A stretch of 64,000 nucleotides of DNA from Mycobacterium noviomagense (GTDB taxonomy: Bacteria > Actinomycetota > Actinomycetes > Mycobacteriales > Mycobacteriaceae): the NCBI RefSeq assembly GCF_010731635.1, contig NZ_AP022583.1, positions 4,340,001 through 4,404,000 of the forward strand, in the 5' to 3' direction. Below are positions 45,968 through 56,373 of the stretch, one piece after another. The notes under the pieces are model-generated. The model was not told the origin of the DNA. It saw only the letters and a program-made list of their open reading frames with translations, and did no database searches. Every line of letters starts with the position of its first letter. Position 1 is the first letter of the stretch. Made by a program: the position numbers and the translations under genes.

Positions 45968-47151
45968 GCGCGGGTATCGCCATCGAGAAGTTTCCGATCG
46001 GGCTGGCCGCGACGCTGCGCGAGCTGGAGGAAGATCCGCACCCGCTGCTGGCACGGCTGCGGGCAGCCGAGCCCGTGACGTGGCTCGAGGCAGTGGGCGG
46101 ATGGTTGATCACGAGGTACGACCTTGCGGTGCGGGTATTGCGCGATCCCGCCACGTTCACCGTCGACGATCCCCGCTTCTCCACCGCGAGGGTGGTCGGG
46201 CCCAGCATGCTCTCGTTCGACGGCGCCGCCCACGGACGTCACCGTGACGCTTTTGCGCGACCCTTTCACCCGGCGCGCGTCCGCGAGCGGTTCACCCCGT
46301 TCATCGAGGCGCAGACGGACCGGCTGATCGCCGCGATGGAACCGACTGGCCGCGCGGAGTTGCGCCGGCAGTTCGCCGGTCCGCTCGCGGTTGCAGTCGT
46401 CACGGAAGCGCTGGGACTGCCAGGCGTCGACACTGATGCGGTGTTGAGCTGGTATGCGGCGATCGTGGCGGCGGTGTCGGATGCGACGGGCGGCCGGCCG
46501 GTCAATGCGGCAGGCGCGGAAGCGTTCGGCCGGCTGCGGTCCGTCGTGCTGACGTCGTTTGACGACCCGCGGTCACTGTTGGCCGAGGCGGCACGGACAC
46601 CCGACGGCCTCGGTCCCGACGAGGTGGCGTCCAACGCGGTGGTGCTGATGTTCGGCGGTGTCGACACCACCGAAGGGATGATCCTCAACGCGGTCCGGCA
46701 TTTACTTGCTGACAGCGAGGCGCTGGCTGCCGTCCGCGCGCAAAGCGACCTCTTGCCCAACGGGATCGAGGAGTCGATCCGCCTCGAGCCTGCCGCCGCC
46801 TCTGTCGACCGATACGCCACCTGCGACGTCGAGCTGGAAGATGCACACATTCAGCGCGGTGATCTGGTGGTCGTATCGCTTGCCGGGGCCAACCGCGATC
46901 CGAGCGTCTTCGCCGAGCCCGACCGGTTCGACGTCTACCGGGCCAATGCGCGGCTGAATCTGGCTTTCGCTCAGGGAGCGCACTTCTGCCTAGGCGCTCA
47001 GCTCGCCAGAACCGAAACCACCATCGCGGTCGCCCGACTCCTGGATCGCCTTCCCGGCCTGCGCCTCGCCGATGAACAGCCGAATTCGCCGCGCGGCTTG
47101 GTGTTTCGCAAACCGCCGCTTCTGCACGTGCGTTGGGCCAGTAAGTTCTAG
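45919..47151 (+). CDS. Cytochrome P450
   Basis: 410 residues at the longest start. I-helix GGVDTTEGMI, ExxR in EESIRLEP, and the haem-binding LAFAQGAHFCLGAQ with Cys at about 357. Substrate and CYP family not assigned; it is clearly different from the CYP125 at 7652. The start is uncertain: GTG 45919 overlaps paralogue B by 49 bases, GTG 45949 by 19, and neither has a clear ribosome site. It is the last gene of the paralogue-ligase-paralogue-P450 run and would oxidise the acyl chain or ring handled by the ligase, if the cluster is a pathway. Confidence 0.87.
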   Translation: MGEPAAADFCVVAAVLSAGIAIEKFPIGLAATLRELEEDPHPLLARLRAAEPVTWLEAVGGWLITRYDLAVRVLRDPATFTVDDPRFSTARVVGPSMLSFDGAAHGRHRDAFARPFHPARVRERFTPFIEAQTDRLIAAMEPTGRAELRRQFAGPLAVAVVTEALGLPGVDTDAVLSWYAAIVAAVSDATGGRPVNAAGAEAFGRLRSVVLTSFDDPRSLLAEAARTPDGLGPDEVASNAVVLMFGGVDTTEGMILNAVRHLLADSEALAAVRAQSDLLPNGIEESIRLEPAAASVDRYATCDVELEDAHIQRGDLVVVSLAGANRDPSVFAEPDRFDVYRANARLNLAFAQGAHFCLGAQLARTETTIAVARLLDRLPGLRLADEQPNSPRGLVFRKPPLLHVRWASKF

Positions 47152-47211
47152 CGGGCGATGAAGTCGACGGACGGCGTCGGCTAATCCGTTGAGCCAGGCC
47201 GAGCTTCGCGC

Positions 47212-48483
47212 CTACAGCGCAAGTTGCGGCTCACGATCGGGCGTCGCCTCGGGAACAGCCGGCGCGCGCCACAGCCATGCCGCGGTGCACATCAGCACCG
47301 CGAGGAAGACGAAGACGTAGGTGCCGGGAACGATAGCGTTCCAAACTCCGCCAGGCCGCAGGGAAAGCACGCTCGCCTCGCGGATGTCGCCGCCCGGCGC
47401 AGAGGTGAACCAGCCCGCGAGGAGGGCGGCCAACAGCCACAAGGTCCACGCCGCATACCTGCTGCGCAGGATGTACGCCCGATACCCCAGGTGCACCATC
47501 AGCGGTGCGAACCACACCCAGTGATGGCTCCAACTGAATGGCGAAACGGCTGCCGAAGCCATTCCCACCAGCGCGATCCCCAGTACGGCATGGCCACGCC
47601 GGTATGCGATCGCAGCCAGCGCCACGGCAATAACAGCCAGCGCAACGGATGCCCCAGTGGCCAGCACAGCGGGACAGTGAAGACGATGCAGCAAGCCCTC
47701 AACAGTGGTATTGGAAAACGGATCGTGTGAAATCCGGCGGACGTCGCGAAAACCCCGCCGCAGCCAGTAATAATTGGATTCCCTTGGCAGCACAGCGAAT
47801 CCGACGACGACGGTGGCGACGAATGTCGCGGTGGCCACCATTGCAGCACGCAGCCGCCCGATCGCGGCCAAGTAGATGATGAACAAGGCCGGGGTCAACT
47901 TGATCCCGGCCGCCAGCCCGATTCCAATTCCCGCCCACTTGCGCTGCGCAGGCCCGAGCAGATCGGCGACGACGATCGCGAGGATGGCGATATTGATCTG
48001 TCCGAGCTGCAGCGAAAGCCGAAACGGTTCCAGCCATGCGACCAGGCCCACCAACAGCGCGGTGATGCTCCACAATCCGTTCGCCGGGGTGACGTCCAGC
48101 GACTTGAGCATGCGCCATACCACGTAGATCACCAGGACGCACATGACCAGCAACCACAACGCCTGGGCCGAGACTTCGACCATGAGGGCCAGTGGGAAAA
48201 AGCAGAGCGCGGCAAACGGTGGGTAAATGAAGAGCAACTCTCTCGGATTGCCGGTCAATCCGATCGAGTAGAGGTCCAGCCCGTCTCGAACGCGCATTGC
48301 ACCAAAGCGGTATACCTGCAGGTCGACTTGCACGGCCTGCCGAGGCCAGTGCACGTACACCACGGCGTAGAGCAGTAATGCGACCGCCAACACCAAGGGA
48401 CCGCCCCAGCGAACCCACGGCGACACCATTCGGGATGGTTCGACGGCAGGTCGTCGCTCGGTTGCCGGTGCAGATACGCTCAT
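47212..48483 (-). CDS. GT87 polyprenyl-phosphomannose mannosyltransferase (DUF2029)
   Basis: 423 residues, multi-spanning GT-C enzyme. Around 10 hydrophobic segments; VQVDLQVYRFGAMRVRDG carries the acidic residue used in catalysis by PimE-type enzymes, GNPRELLFIYPPFAALCFFP follows and the GQINIAILAIVVADL segment is characteristic. Adds alpha-1,2-mannose to lipomannan, PIM or related glycans from a polyprenyl carrier; the exact acceptor is unknown. ATG at 48481-48483. The longer frame to 48645 is low-complexity sequence antisense to the next gene. Confidence 0.85.
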   Translation of the reverse strand: MSVSAPATERRPAVEPSRMVSPWVRWGGPLVLAVALLLYAVVYVHWPRQAVQVDLQVYRFGAMRVRDGLDLYSIGLTGNPRELLFIYPPFAALCFFPLALMVEVSAQALWLLVMCVLVIYVVWRMLKSLDVTPANGLWSITALLVGLVAWLEPFRLSLQLGQINIAILAIVVADLLGPAQRKWAGIGIGLAAGIKLTPALFIIYLAAIGRLRAAMVATATFVATVVVGFAVLPRESNYYWLRRGFRDVRRISHDPFSNTTVEGLLHRLHCPAVLATGASVALAVIAVALAAIAYRRGHAVLGIALVGMASAAVSPFSWSHHWVWFAPLMVHLGYRAYILRSRYAAWTLWLLAALLAGWFTSAPGGDIREASVLSLRPGGVWNAIVPGTYVFVFLAVLMCTAAWLWRAPAVPEATPDREPQLAL

Positions 48484-48509
48484 GAATGATCCAGGGTAGC
48501 GATTGGCGC

Positions 48510-49226
48510 ATGGTGGCGAGGCGGAGAGTTGCCGCACTGGCGATGGTGATTGCAGCCGGCGCGCTGGCCCCGCAGTGCACCGCCGCGCCGTCACCCCCGA
48601 CAGCACCGTCGCCTCCTGCACAACCGCCAACCTCTCGAGCGACATCTGCTACCGCGCCGCCGGCACCGCCCGCTACGACGGTTCGCCCCGTCACCGCAGC
48701 CGAGCTGGGCGCGAGCTGGCGGCCGGATTGCCCCGTCGAACCGGGACAGTTGCGGCGGGTGGCGGTGAACCACATCGGGATGGACGGGCAGACGCACCGC
48801 GGCGAGCTGATCGTGAACGAAGAGCTGGTGGCAGAAGTCATCGCAGTCTTCGACCAGCTCTACCAACAGCGGTTTCCCATCGAGAAGATCCGTACCGTCG
48901 ACCACTACCCGGCTGCAGCTGACGAACTATCGATGGAGGACAACAACACGTCGGCGTTCAACTGCAGGCGCATCCGGGGCAGCGTCGACTGGTCTCTGCA
49001 CGCGTACGGGCGAGCCATTGACCTCAACCCGCTTCTCAACCCGTCCGTCGACCCCAGCGGCACATTCGAACCCACGAACGCGGTGGCATACCTGGACCGC
49101 AGCCGCACCGATCCGGGGATGCTGCACGATGGCGATCCAGCCACGCATGTCTTCACCGATCGGGGCTGGCGGTGGGGCGGTTATTGGAAGTCACCGATCG
49201 ACTACCAGCATTTCGAGCGGCCCTGA
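48510..49226 (+). CDS. Exported M15-family peptidase (VanY/DacB-like)
   Basis: 238 residues. Signal or anchor MVARRRVAALAMVIAAGALA, then a Pro/Ala/Thr linker, then an M15 D-Ala-D-Ala carboxypeptidase-type domain: SLHAYGRAIDLNP gives the first zinc His and Asp, and WGGYWKSPIDYQHFE gives the catalytic Asp and second zinc His. All the expected ligands are present. Cleaves peptidoglycan stem peptides in the cell wall. ATG 48510 chosen; ATG 48486 is in frame but lies 2 bases from the divergent mannosyltransferase start and has no ribosome site. Confidence 0.83.
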   Translation: MVARRRVAALAMVIAAGALAPQCTAAPSPPTAPSPPAQPPTSRATSATAPPAPPATTVRPVTAAELGASWRPDCPVEPGQLRRVAVNHIGMDGQTHRGELIVNEELVAEVIAVFDQLYQQRFPIEKIRTVDHYPAAADELSMEDNNTSAFNCRRIRGSVDWSLHAYGRAIDLNPLLNPSVDPSGTFEPTNAVAYLDRSRTDPGMLHDGDPATHVFTDRGWRWGGYWKSPIDYQHFERP

Positions 49227-49239
49227 TCGCGCAGAATGC

Positions 49240-49278
49240 ACGACACCCCGCGAGCCGTGAGGACTCGCGGGGTGTCGT
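49240..49278. terminator. Strong bidirectional terminator between the M15 peptidase and katG
   Basis: ACGACACCCCGCGAG pairs perfectly over 15 bases with CTCGCGGGGTGTCGT around the 9-base loop CCGTGAGGA. It lies 14 bases from each of the convergent stops (49226 and 49293). No U-tract on either side. Confidence 0.88.
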
Positions 49279-49292
49279 TCAGCGGTTATTGA

Positions 49293-51488
<2,196 letters not shown>

Positions 51489-51504
51489 TTAGGTGAATCG
51501 GTGA

Positions 51505-51927
51505 TCAGGACGTCGAACAGTCGGGGCAAATGCCCCAGTAGATGACCTCTGCCTCGTCGAGGTCGAAGCCGTTGTCGCCAGACGGGGTCAGGCAGGGCGC
51601 TTCGCCGACGGCGCAGTCGACGTCTGCGATGGCCCCGCAGGACCGGCAGACGAGGTGGTGGTGGTTGTCGGCGACGCGCGATTCGTAGCGGGCAACGAAG
51701 CCGGACGGCTGGATGCGCCGCACCAAGCCCACCCGGGTCAGCGCGTGCAGGACGTCGTACACGGCCTGGCGGGACACCCTAGGCAAGCCGGAGCGCACGG
51801 CTTCGTAAATCGTCTCCGTGTCCGCATGTGGATGCGCCTCGACGGCCTCGAGCACCGCAACTCGGGGGCGCGTTACCCGCAAATCAGCCATACGCAGCTG
51901 TTTCGCGTACTCCGGCCAGGAGGGCAC
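51505..51927 (-). CDS. furA: Ferric uptake-type regulator FurA
   Basis: 140 residues. Represses its own promoter and katG through redox and metal sensing. The winged helix RVTRPRVAVLEAVEAHPHAD, VSRQAVYDVLHALTRVGLVR and the metal/Cys motifs NHHHLVCRSCGAIADVDCAV and ICPDC are all in order. GTG start at 51927 lies only a few bases from the predicted transcription start, so the mRNA would be nearly leaderless. The katG gene follows after 34 bases. Confidence 0.95.
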   Translation of the reverse strand: MPSWPEYAKQLRMADLRVTRPRVAVLEAVEAHPHADTETIYEAVRSGLPRVSRQAVYDVLHALTRVGLVRRIQPSGFVARYESRVADNHHHLVCRSCGAIADVDCAVGEAPCLTPSGDNGFDLDEAEVIYWGICPDCSTS

Positions 51928-51933
51928 AAGAAA

Positions 51934-51962
51934 AATATGACCCCTTTTCTGGACTCAGTCAA
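51934..51962 (-). promoter_or_regulatory. furA-katG promoter with FurA-type AT-rich region
   Basis: On the minus strand TTGACT (51957-51962) is the -35 and CATATT (51934-51939) the -10, separated by exactly 17 bases. The stretch AGAAAAGGGGTCATATTTTTCT around the -10 is AT-rich and partly palindromic (AGAAA...TTTCT) and matches the M. tuberculosis pfurA region I remember, where FurA binds. Confidence 0.85.
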
Positions 51963-52336
51963 GACTTTGTCTGGTTGGTCGCGGGGATGCAGGGCCGACG
52001 GCCCGCGGGTCGACCCTGAAGTGCATCGGCCGAGCGCCCTGAGAGCAGACCGAGTATGCGCCACCACAATTCGCAGCCGGGACAGATCAGCGAAATACGT
52101 GCCCGCGCAAAGTAATCCACGCCAGCTCCGGAGAAGCAGCCGCTCGGATAATGGCCGGCAGCAGTAACTGATCCGCTTTCGGGGCCCACTTTGCCCGATA
52201 AGCCACACCGGATCCCTTGCACGGCAATGCCGCGGTCGCGCTGTTACTCTGCTTAGGCTGCCGGTGCCACGTCGCGGGTCGGCGAAGCGCCCGGTCAGCC
52301 GAACTGAAGGCGAACGAACAGCAGAGTCCACATGGA
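51963..52336. other. Intergenic region upstream of furA and the acyltransferase
   Basis: About 370 bases between the furA -35 and the acyltransferase start at 52337. I see no gene or repeat in it. Apparent frames on both strands have no family features. It should contain the rightward acyltransferase promoter. Confidence 0.45.
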
Positions 52337-53593
52337 ATGAGCATCGTGCGCAGCGGAGAAATCAAAGCTCTTACCGGACTGCGCATCGTCGCCGCAGTAT
52401 GGGTGGTGCTGTTTCACTTCCGGCCGATGCTGGGCGATGCGTCGCCCGACTTCCGGGACGCGCTGGCGCCTGTGCTCAACTGCGGTGCGCAGGGCGTCGA
52501 CCTCTTTTTCATCCTCAGCGGCTTCGTATTGACCTGGAACTACCTGGAACGCATGGGCCGCAGCTGGTCGGCGCGCGCCACCGCACACTTTTTGTGGCTG
52601 CGGCTGGCCAGAGTGTGGCCGGTGTATCTGGTCACATTGCACCTAGCGGCGCTGTGGGTGATCTTCACTCTCCATGTCGGTCATGTGCCATCGCCCGATG
52701 CAAGTCAGCTCACGGCAGTCAGCTATGTGCGCCAGATCCTGCTCGTGCAGCTGTGGTTTCAGCCGTACTTCGACGGCTCGAGTTGGGACGGACCGGCCTG
52801 GTCGATCAGCGCCGAATGGCTGGCCTACCTGCTGTTCGGTCTGCTGGTTCTGGTGATCTTCCGGATGAAGCACGCTACGCGGGCGCGGACACTGATTTGG
52901 CTGGCCGTCGCCGCGTCGCTGCCGCCGGTGGTTCTGTTGTTGACCAGCGGCCAGTTCTACACGCCATGGAGCTGGTTGCCCCGGATCGTGACGCAGTTCA
53001 CCGCGGGTGCGCTGGCCTGTGCCGCAGTGCGCAGATTGCGGCTCACCGATCATGCGCGCCGCGTGTCCGGGTACCTTTCGCTGCTTCTCCTAGTTCTCAT
53101 GGTGGGCGTCCTCTACTGGTTCGACGCGCATCCGATATCCGGCGTCGTGGAGAACGACAGCGGCGGGGTGGTCGACGTGCTGTTCGTTCCGCTGGTGATA
53201 ACGCTGGCGATCGGCGTCGGCAGCCTGCCGAGGGTGTTGTCAACCCGGGTAATGGTTTACGGGGGCCAAATCTCGTTTTGCCTGTACATGGTGCACGAGC
53301 TGGTGCACACCGCATGGGGCTGGGCGGTGCAACAATTCGAGCTCACGCTGCAAAGCAGCCCATGGAAATGGAACGTGATCGGCCTGCTCGCAATCGCGCT
53401 GGCCGTGTCAATCCTGCTGTATCACTTGGTCGAAGAGCCCGCCCGTCGGTGGATGCGCAGGATGGTCGACGTCAAGGATGCGAGGCGGACGACGTCGATC
53501 GACCACCTGTGGGACCCGGTGAATACCGAACTCGAAGCTATCGACGGTGTCCTGGCGGCTCAGCCGACGGCGGTTTCGGTGCGCGCCGTGTGA
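52337..53593 (+). CDS. Membrane acyltransferase 3 family protein (Rv0517-like)
   Basis: 418 residues, about 10 membrane helices, typical of the family that acylates sugars, glycolipids or wall polymers. KALTGLRIVAAVWVVLFHF carries the conserved His region. GAQGVDLFFILSGFVLTWNY is the second signature, AWSISAEWLAYLLFGLLVLV follows, and LYMVHELVHTAWGWAV completes the set. Start ATG 52337; an upstream frame from 52217 is unlikely. An SGNH hydrolase gene follows, the same pairing as Rv0517-Rv0518 in my memory. Confidence 0.87.
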   Translation: MSIVRSGEIKALTGLRIVAAVWVVLFHFRPMLGDASPDFRDALAPVLNCGAQGVDLFFILSGFVLTWNYLERMGRSWSARATAHFLWLRLARVWPVYLVTLHLAALWVIFTLHVGHVPSPDASQLTAVSYVRQILLVQLWFQPYFDGSSWDGPAWSISAEWLAYLLFGLLVLVIFRMKHATRARTLIWLAVAASLPPVVLLLTSGQFYTPWSWLPRIVTQFTAGALACAAVRRLRLTDHARRVSGYLSLLLLVLMVGVLYWFDAHPISGVVENDSGGVVDVLFVPLVITLAIGVGSLPRVLSTRVMVYGGQISFCLYMVHELVHTAWGWAVQQFELTLQSSPWKWNVIGLLAIALAVSILLYHLVEEPARRWMRRMVDVKDARRTTSIDHLWDPVNTELEAIDGVLAAQPTAVSVRAV

Positions 53594-53646
53594 CGCTTGC
53601 CTGAGCACGCCAATTATGCTGTGCCAGGCAGTCTCTCAGCTAGAGT

Positions 53647-53660
53647 TCTAACGCGTTATT
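53647..53660. promoter_or_regulatory. Weak KstR-like sequence
   Basis: TCTAACGCGTTATT fits TnnAACnnGTTnnA except for the last base and lies 70 bases before the SGNH gene. Neither neighbour has an obvious sterol role, so this may be chance. Confidence 0.25.
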
Positions 53661-53729
53661 CGCTATGCCCCTAGGGTGGCTGTAGTAGCGGTGCGTGACA
53701 ACGCGATCGCATTGGCAGTGGAGGTAACA

Positions 53730-54422
53730 GTGAGTCGGGTGGCCACGTTCGTCATCTGCCTCACCGTATTGGTCGTGATTGCCGTCGACCATGCAGCGCC
53801 GGTGACGCGCTACCAGATGGTGAGCCGCAGCTCACCGCCAAACCACATCGCGGTAATCGGCGACTCTTATACCACCGGCACAGACGAAGGCGGCCAGGGG
53901 CCGAAAGCATGGACGGCTCTGGCCTGGCAGACGCTGTCCCACCAGGGGGTGCAAATTGTCGCCGACGTGGCAGCCGAGGGTCGGGCCGGCTATGCGGTTC
54001 CCGGCGATCACGGCAGCATTTTCGAGGATCTCACAGCGCGGGCTGTCAAGCCCGACGACGTGTTGGTGGTGTTTTTCGGCTCCCGCAATGACCAAGGCGT
54101 CGATCCGAATCAGCTAGCCGACACGGCCCGCAACGCTTTCGATCTGGCACGCCGCATCACGCCGTCCGCCAGGCTCCTGGTGATTGGGCCGCCGTGGCCA
54201 ACCGCCGACGTGCCCGGATCCGTGCTGCAGATTCGTGACGTCCTCAACGGTGCCGCGCACGGCGTTGGCGCATCGTTCGTCGACCCGATCGCCGACCGCT
54301 GGTTTGTTGACCGGCCTGATCTGATCGGACCTGACGGCGTGCACCCAAACGACGCGGGACACGCATACCTGGCCGACAAGATCGCCCCGATCATCGGCGC
54401 ACAGTTGCCTCGGCGGCGCTGA
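53730..54422 (+). CDS. Exported SGNH/GDSL hydrolase (Rv0518-like)
   Basis: 230 residues. N-terminal signal or anchor VSRVATFVICLTVLVVIAVD. Block I IAVIGDSYTTGTD holds the nucleophile Ser, the Gly block is in AEGRAGYAVPGDHG, the Asn block in FFGSRNDQGVD and block V in GPDGVHPNDAGHAYLAD (Asp and His). All four SGNH elements are present. Esterase or acyltransferase activity is expected outside the membrane on wall or lipid acyl groups, in concert with the preceding acyltransferase. GTG start at 53730 with GGAGGT upstream. Confidence 0.87.
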   Translation: MSRVATFVICLTVLVVIAVDHAAPVTRYQMVSRSSPPNHIAVIGDSYTTGTDEGGQGPKAWTALAWQTLSHQGVQIVADVAAEGRAGYAVPGDHGSIFEDLTARAVKPDDVLVVFFGSRNDQGVDPNQLADTARNAFDLARRITPSARLLVIGPPWPTADVPGSVLQIRDVLNGAAHGVGASFVDPIADRWFVDRPDLIGPDGVHPNDAGHAYLADKIAPIIGAQLPRRR

Positions 54423-54520
54423 GCGGCGTCCCGAAAGGCCGGTCGCCAGTGCGTGTTTAAGGCCGCGCGCGAATGGCCTTACGGCGGCGTTGCACCACTC
54501 ACGAAAATCGCACAGCTTCG

Positions 54521-54533
54521 ACGATTAAATCGT
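54521..54533. promoter_or_regulatory. 13-base palindrome upstream of the cupin gene
   Basis: ACGATTAAATCGT is a perfect inverted repeat around a central A in an otherwise GC-rich region, 109 bases before the cupin ATG. It may be an operator. No regulator is encoded next to it. Confidence 0.4.
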
Positions 54534-54642
54534 GCGACGGACACTTGCTCCGTTCCGACTTGTAGGCACGTCCTGGGCGGGATGATCGTCGAAGCAATGC
54601 CACGGTCACCCAATCCGGTTGGACAGCAAGGAGGTAAGTCAG

Positions 54643-55179
54643 ATGACCGATGCAAACCCAACCCAGGTCAGGGTCGTGCAGCCGGGCGAGGGCGACACCG
54701 TGGCGCTCCCGGGTTTTGGGGCCGTGTTCAAGCTGTCTAGCCGCACGAACGGGGGCGAGGTGGCGATAGTCGAGCACCCATTCGAAGTCGGATCGATCAC
54801 CGCGCCGCATATGCACACCCGTGAAGACGAGCACTCGATCGTGCTAGCCGGCGAAATCGGCTTCCGGTCCGACGACAGCGAGGTGGTCCTGGGCCCGGGC
54901 GGCTACATCACCAAACCGCGTGGGCAAATGCATGCGATGTGGAACGCCGGCAGGGAGCCGGGCCGCATTATCGAAGTCATCACTCCCGGCGGGTTCGAAA
55001 ACTACTTCCGAGAACTGAGTGAACTGCTGATGTCCCATGCAGATGATCCGTCTGCTCCCATGCTGCATGAGTTGCCCGAATTCGCTGAACTGGCAAAGAA
55101 ATACGGCCTAACCTACGGAGTGCCGGACTGGCTGGACGATGTAGTACGCCGATACGGTCTCCAACGGCGCACCCACTGA
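54643..55179 (+). CDS. Cupin-domain protein
   Basis: 178 residues, single cupin fold. Metal motif 1 is GSITAPHMHTREDEHSIVLAGE-like (APHMHTREDEHSIVLAGEIG: two His, Glu, His) and motif 2 is GYITKPRGQMHAMWNAG (His). The family includes quercetin dioxygenase-like and other small oxygenases. Substrate unknown. ATG at 54643 with AAGGAGG 9 bases upstream. It has its own 220-base upstream region that contains a palindrome. Confidence 0.82.
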   Translation: MTDANPTQVRVVQPGEGDTVALPGFGAVFKLSSRTNGGEVAIVEHPFEVGSITAPHMHTREDEHSIVLAGEIGFRSDDSEVVLGPGGYITKPRGQMHAMWNAGREPGRIIEVITPGGFENYFRELSELLMSHADDPSAPMLHELPEFAELAKKYGLTYGVPDWLDDVVRRYGLQRRTH

Positions 55180-55297
55180 CGTAGCCGTGATGCCGTAATC
55201 GCTGACCGCGACTGTCATTACGTTTTATGTTGGTGCAATCCGGGTACAGACGAGCGGGCTTGAAACAGTGCGAGCTCCCGATGAGAGTGAGGGTCTC

Positions 55298-55729
55298 ATG
55301 AAAACGCAGCCGAGAATTGCGATCGCGCTGTGCAGCGGTGCGGCCGTGCTTTCTTTGGCGGTCGGATGTGGCGGCGGCGGTAAGGGTGGACACACAAGCA
55401 CGACCACCACGACCACCACTACTACCACGACGACGAGCGTCAGCCCGGCGCCATCAGCGCCGGCGCCCGGCGGGCCCGGCGGCGGTGGCGGTGTTCCAGG
55501 AGGTCCCACCGGTGGCGGTGGACCGGGCGGCGGAGGCGGCGGCATTCCCGGCGGTCCCACTGGTGGTGGTGGCCCCGGCGGTGGGGGTGGCGGCGTTCCC
55601 GGCGGTCCCAGCGGCGGCGGTGGCCCCGGTGGCGGCGGCGGTCAGATCCCCGGCGTAGGCGGTGGCGGCGGCGGCCCCGGCGGTGGTGGCGGATGCATCA
55701 ACGGCGTCGGATGCGCCGGGTGGCCGTGA
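55298..55729 (+). CDS. Glycine-rich lipoprotein with Thr tract and Gly/Pro repeats
   Basis: 143 residues. Probable lipoprotein: KTQPRIAIALCSGAAVLSLAVGC, with the Cys after LAVG. Then 12 consecutive Thr codons (ACC/ACT mix), a Pro/Ala segment and repeats of the type GGP(T/S)GGGGPGGGGGG followed by (I/V)PGG, ending with CINGVGCAGWP with two Cys. It is not a PE_PGRS protein (no PE domain). Low-complexity surface protein, function unknown. ATG 55298 with GTGAGGG upstream. Confidence 0.75.
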   Translation: MKTQPRIAIALCSGAAVLSLAVGCGGGGKGGHTSTTTTTTTTTTTTSVSPAPSAPAPGGPGGGGGVPGGPTGGGGPGGGGGGIPGGPTGGGGPGGGGGGVPGGPSGGGGPGGGGGQIPGVGGGGGGPGGGGGCINGVGCAGWP

Positions 55730-55771
55730 TCGCGCGCTGCGGCCACAGGTAAAAGGATCAGTTGGGCTTAT

Positions 55772-55797
55772 CCCGGTCTGATTTCTCTCAGGCCGGG
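55772..55797. terminator. Hairpin between the glycine-rich and SRPBCC genes
   Basis: CCCGGTCTGA pairs with TCAGGCCGGG over 10 bases (one U.G pair) around the loop TTTCTC. It lies between the convergent stops at 55729 and 55830. Confidence 0.8.
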
Positions 55798-55829
55798 CAA
55801 GCTCAGCTGCAGTCATATTGACTGACTGG

Positions 55830-56276
55830 CTAGTTGCCGCCCTTTTTGACCTCGAGGACTCGCTTACGCAGGCCGTCCGTGGCTGTCTCCATCAGGCCTT
55901 TGGCTCCTCGCTTGATCAAAAATCCGGGCACCGGAACGTTGAGGTCGACAGTGAGCTCGAAACGGACCCGGGTGGAATTGCCTTCCGGAACCAATGTGTA
56001 GCGGCCGTCCTGTGCCCGTTGTTGTTTCGAGCTCACCAGTGTCCAGCTCACCCCGTCATCGTGAACGGAATAGGCCAACACCTGTTCATCGCTGATACCC
56101 ACCAGCTTGACAACCTGCCGTGACTTGCTCGGGTGACCCTGGTCGTCGCGCTCGAGGATCTCCACTCGTTCATGAACGGAGGACCACTGGCTGAGCGACT
56201 CGAGGTCGAACAGCACGTCCATGATCTCTTCGGGTGTTGCCTCGATGACCACTTCGCGGGACTCGGTGACAGCCAT
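55830..56276 (-). CDS. SRPBCC family protein (polyketide cyclase/Rv2185c-like)
   Basis: 148 residues. ESREVVIEATPEEIMDVLFD, SLSQWSSVHERVEILERDDQ and RFELTVDLNVPVPGFLIKRG follow the pattern of M. tuberculosis TB16.3 (Rv2185c) and related cytosolic ligand-binding proteins. No catalytic residues are assigned. The ATG at 56276 has no close operon partner, and the divergent aldehyde dehydrogenase starts 98 bases away. Confidence 0.83.
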   Translation of the reverse strand: MAVTESREVVIEATPEEIMDVLFDLESLSQWSSVHERVEILERDDQGHPSKSRQVVKLVGISDEQVLAYSVHDDGVSWTLVSSKQQRAQDGRYTLVPEGNSTRVRFELTVDLNVPVPGFLIKRGAKGLMETATDGLRKRVLEVKKGGN

Positions 56277-56373
56277 GGCACGACATTAGCCAAGTGCGGC
56301 TGCTCCGAAACCCACTGCTATCTGTTGCTCACTGCTGGTGTCGATTGACAGGGAGCCGGGTAACACCTAATCC

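Noticed and set aside
53647..53660. KstR site for the SGNH/acyltransferase genes
   Set aside because: One mismatch and no sterol context; listed as a feature only at low confidence and not used to assign function.
55500..55700. Possible CRISPR-like repeat array
   Set aside because: The repeats are codon-level Gly/Pro repeats inside a coding gene, without spacers of constant length.
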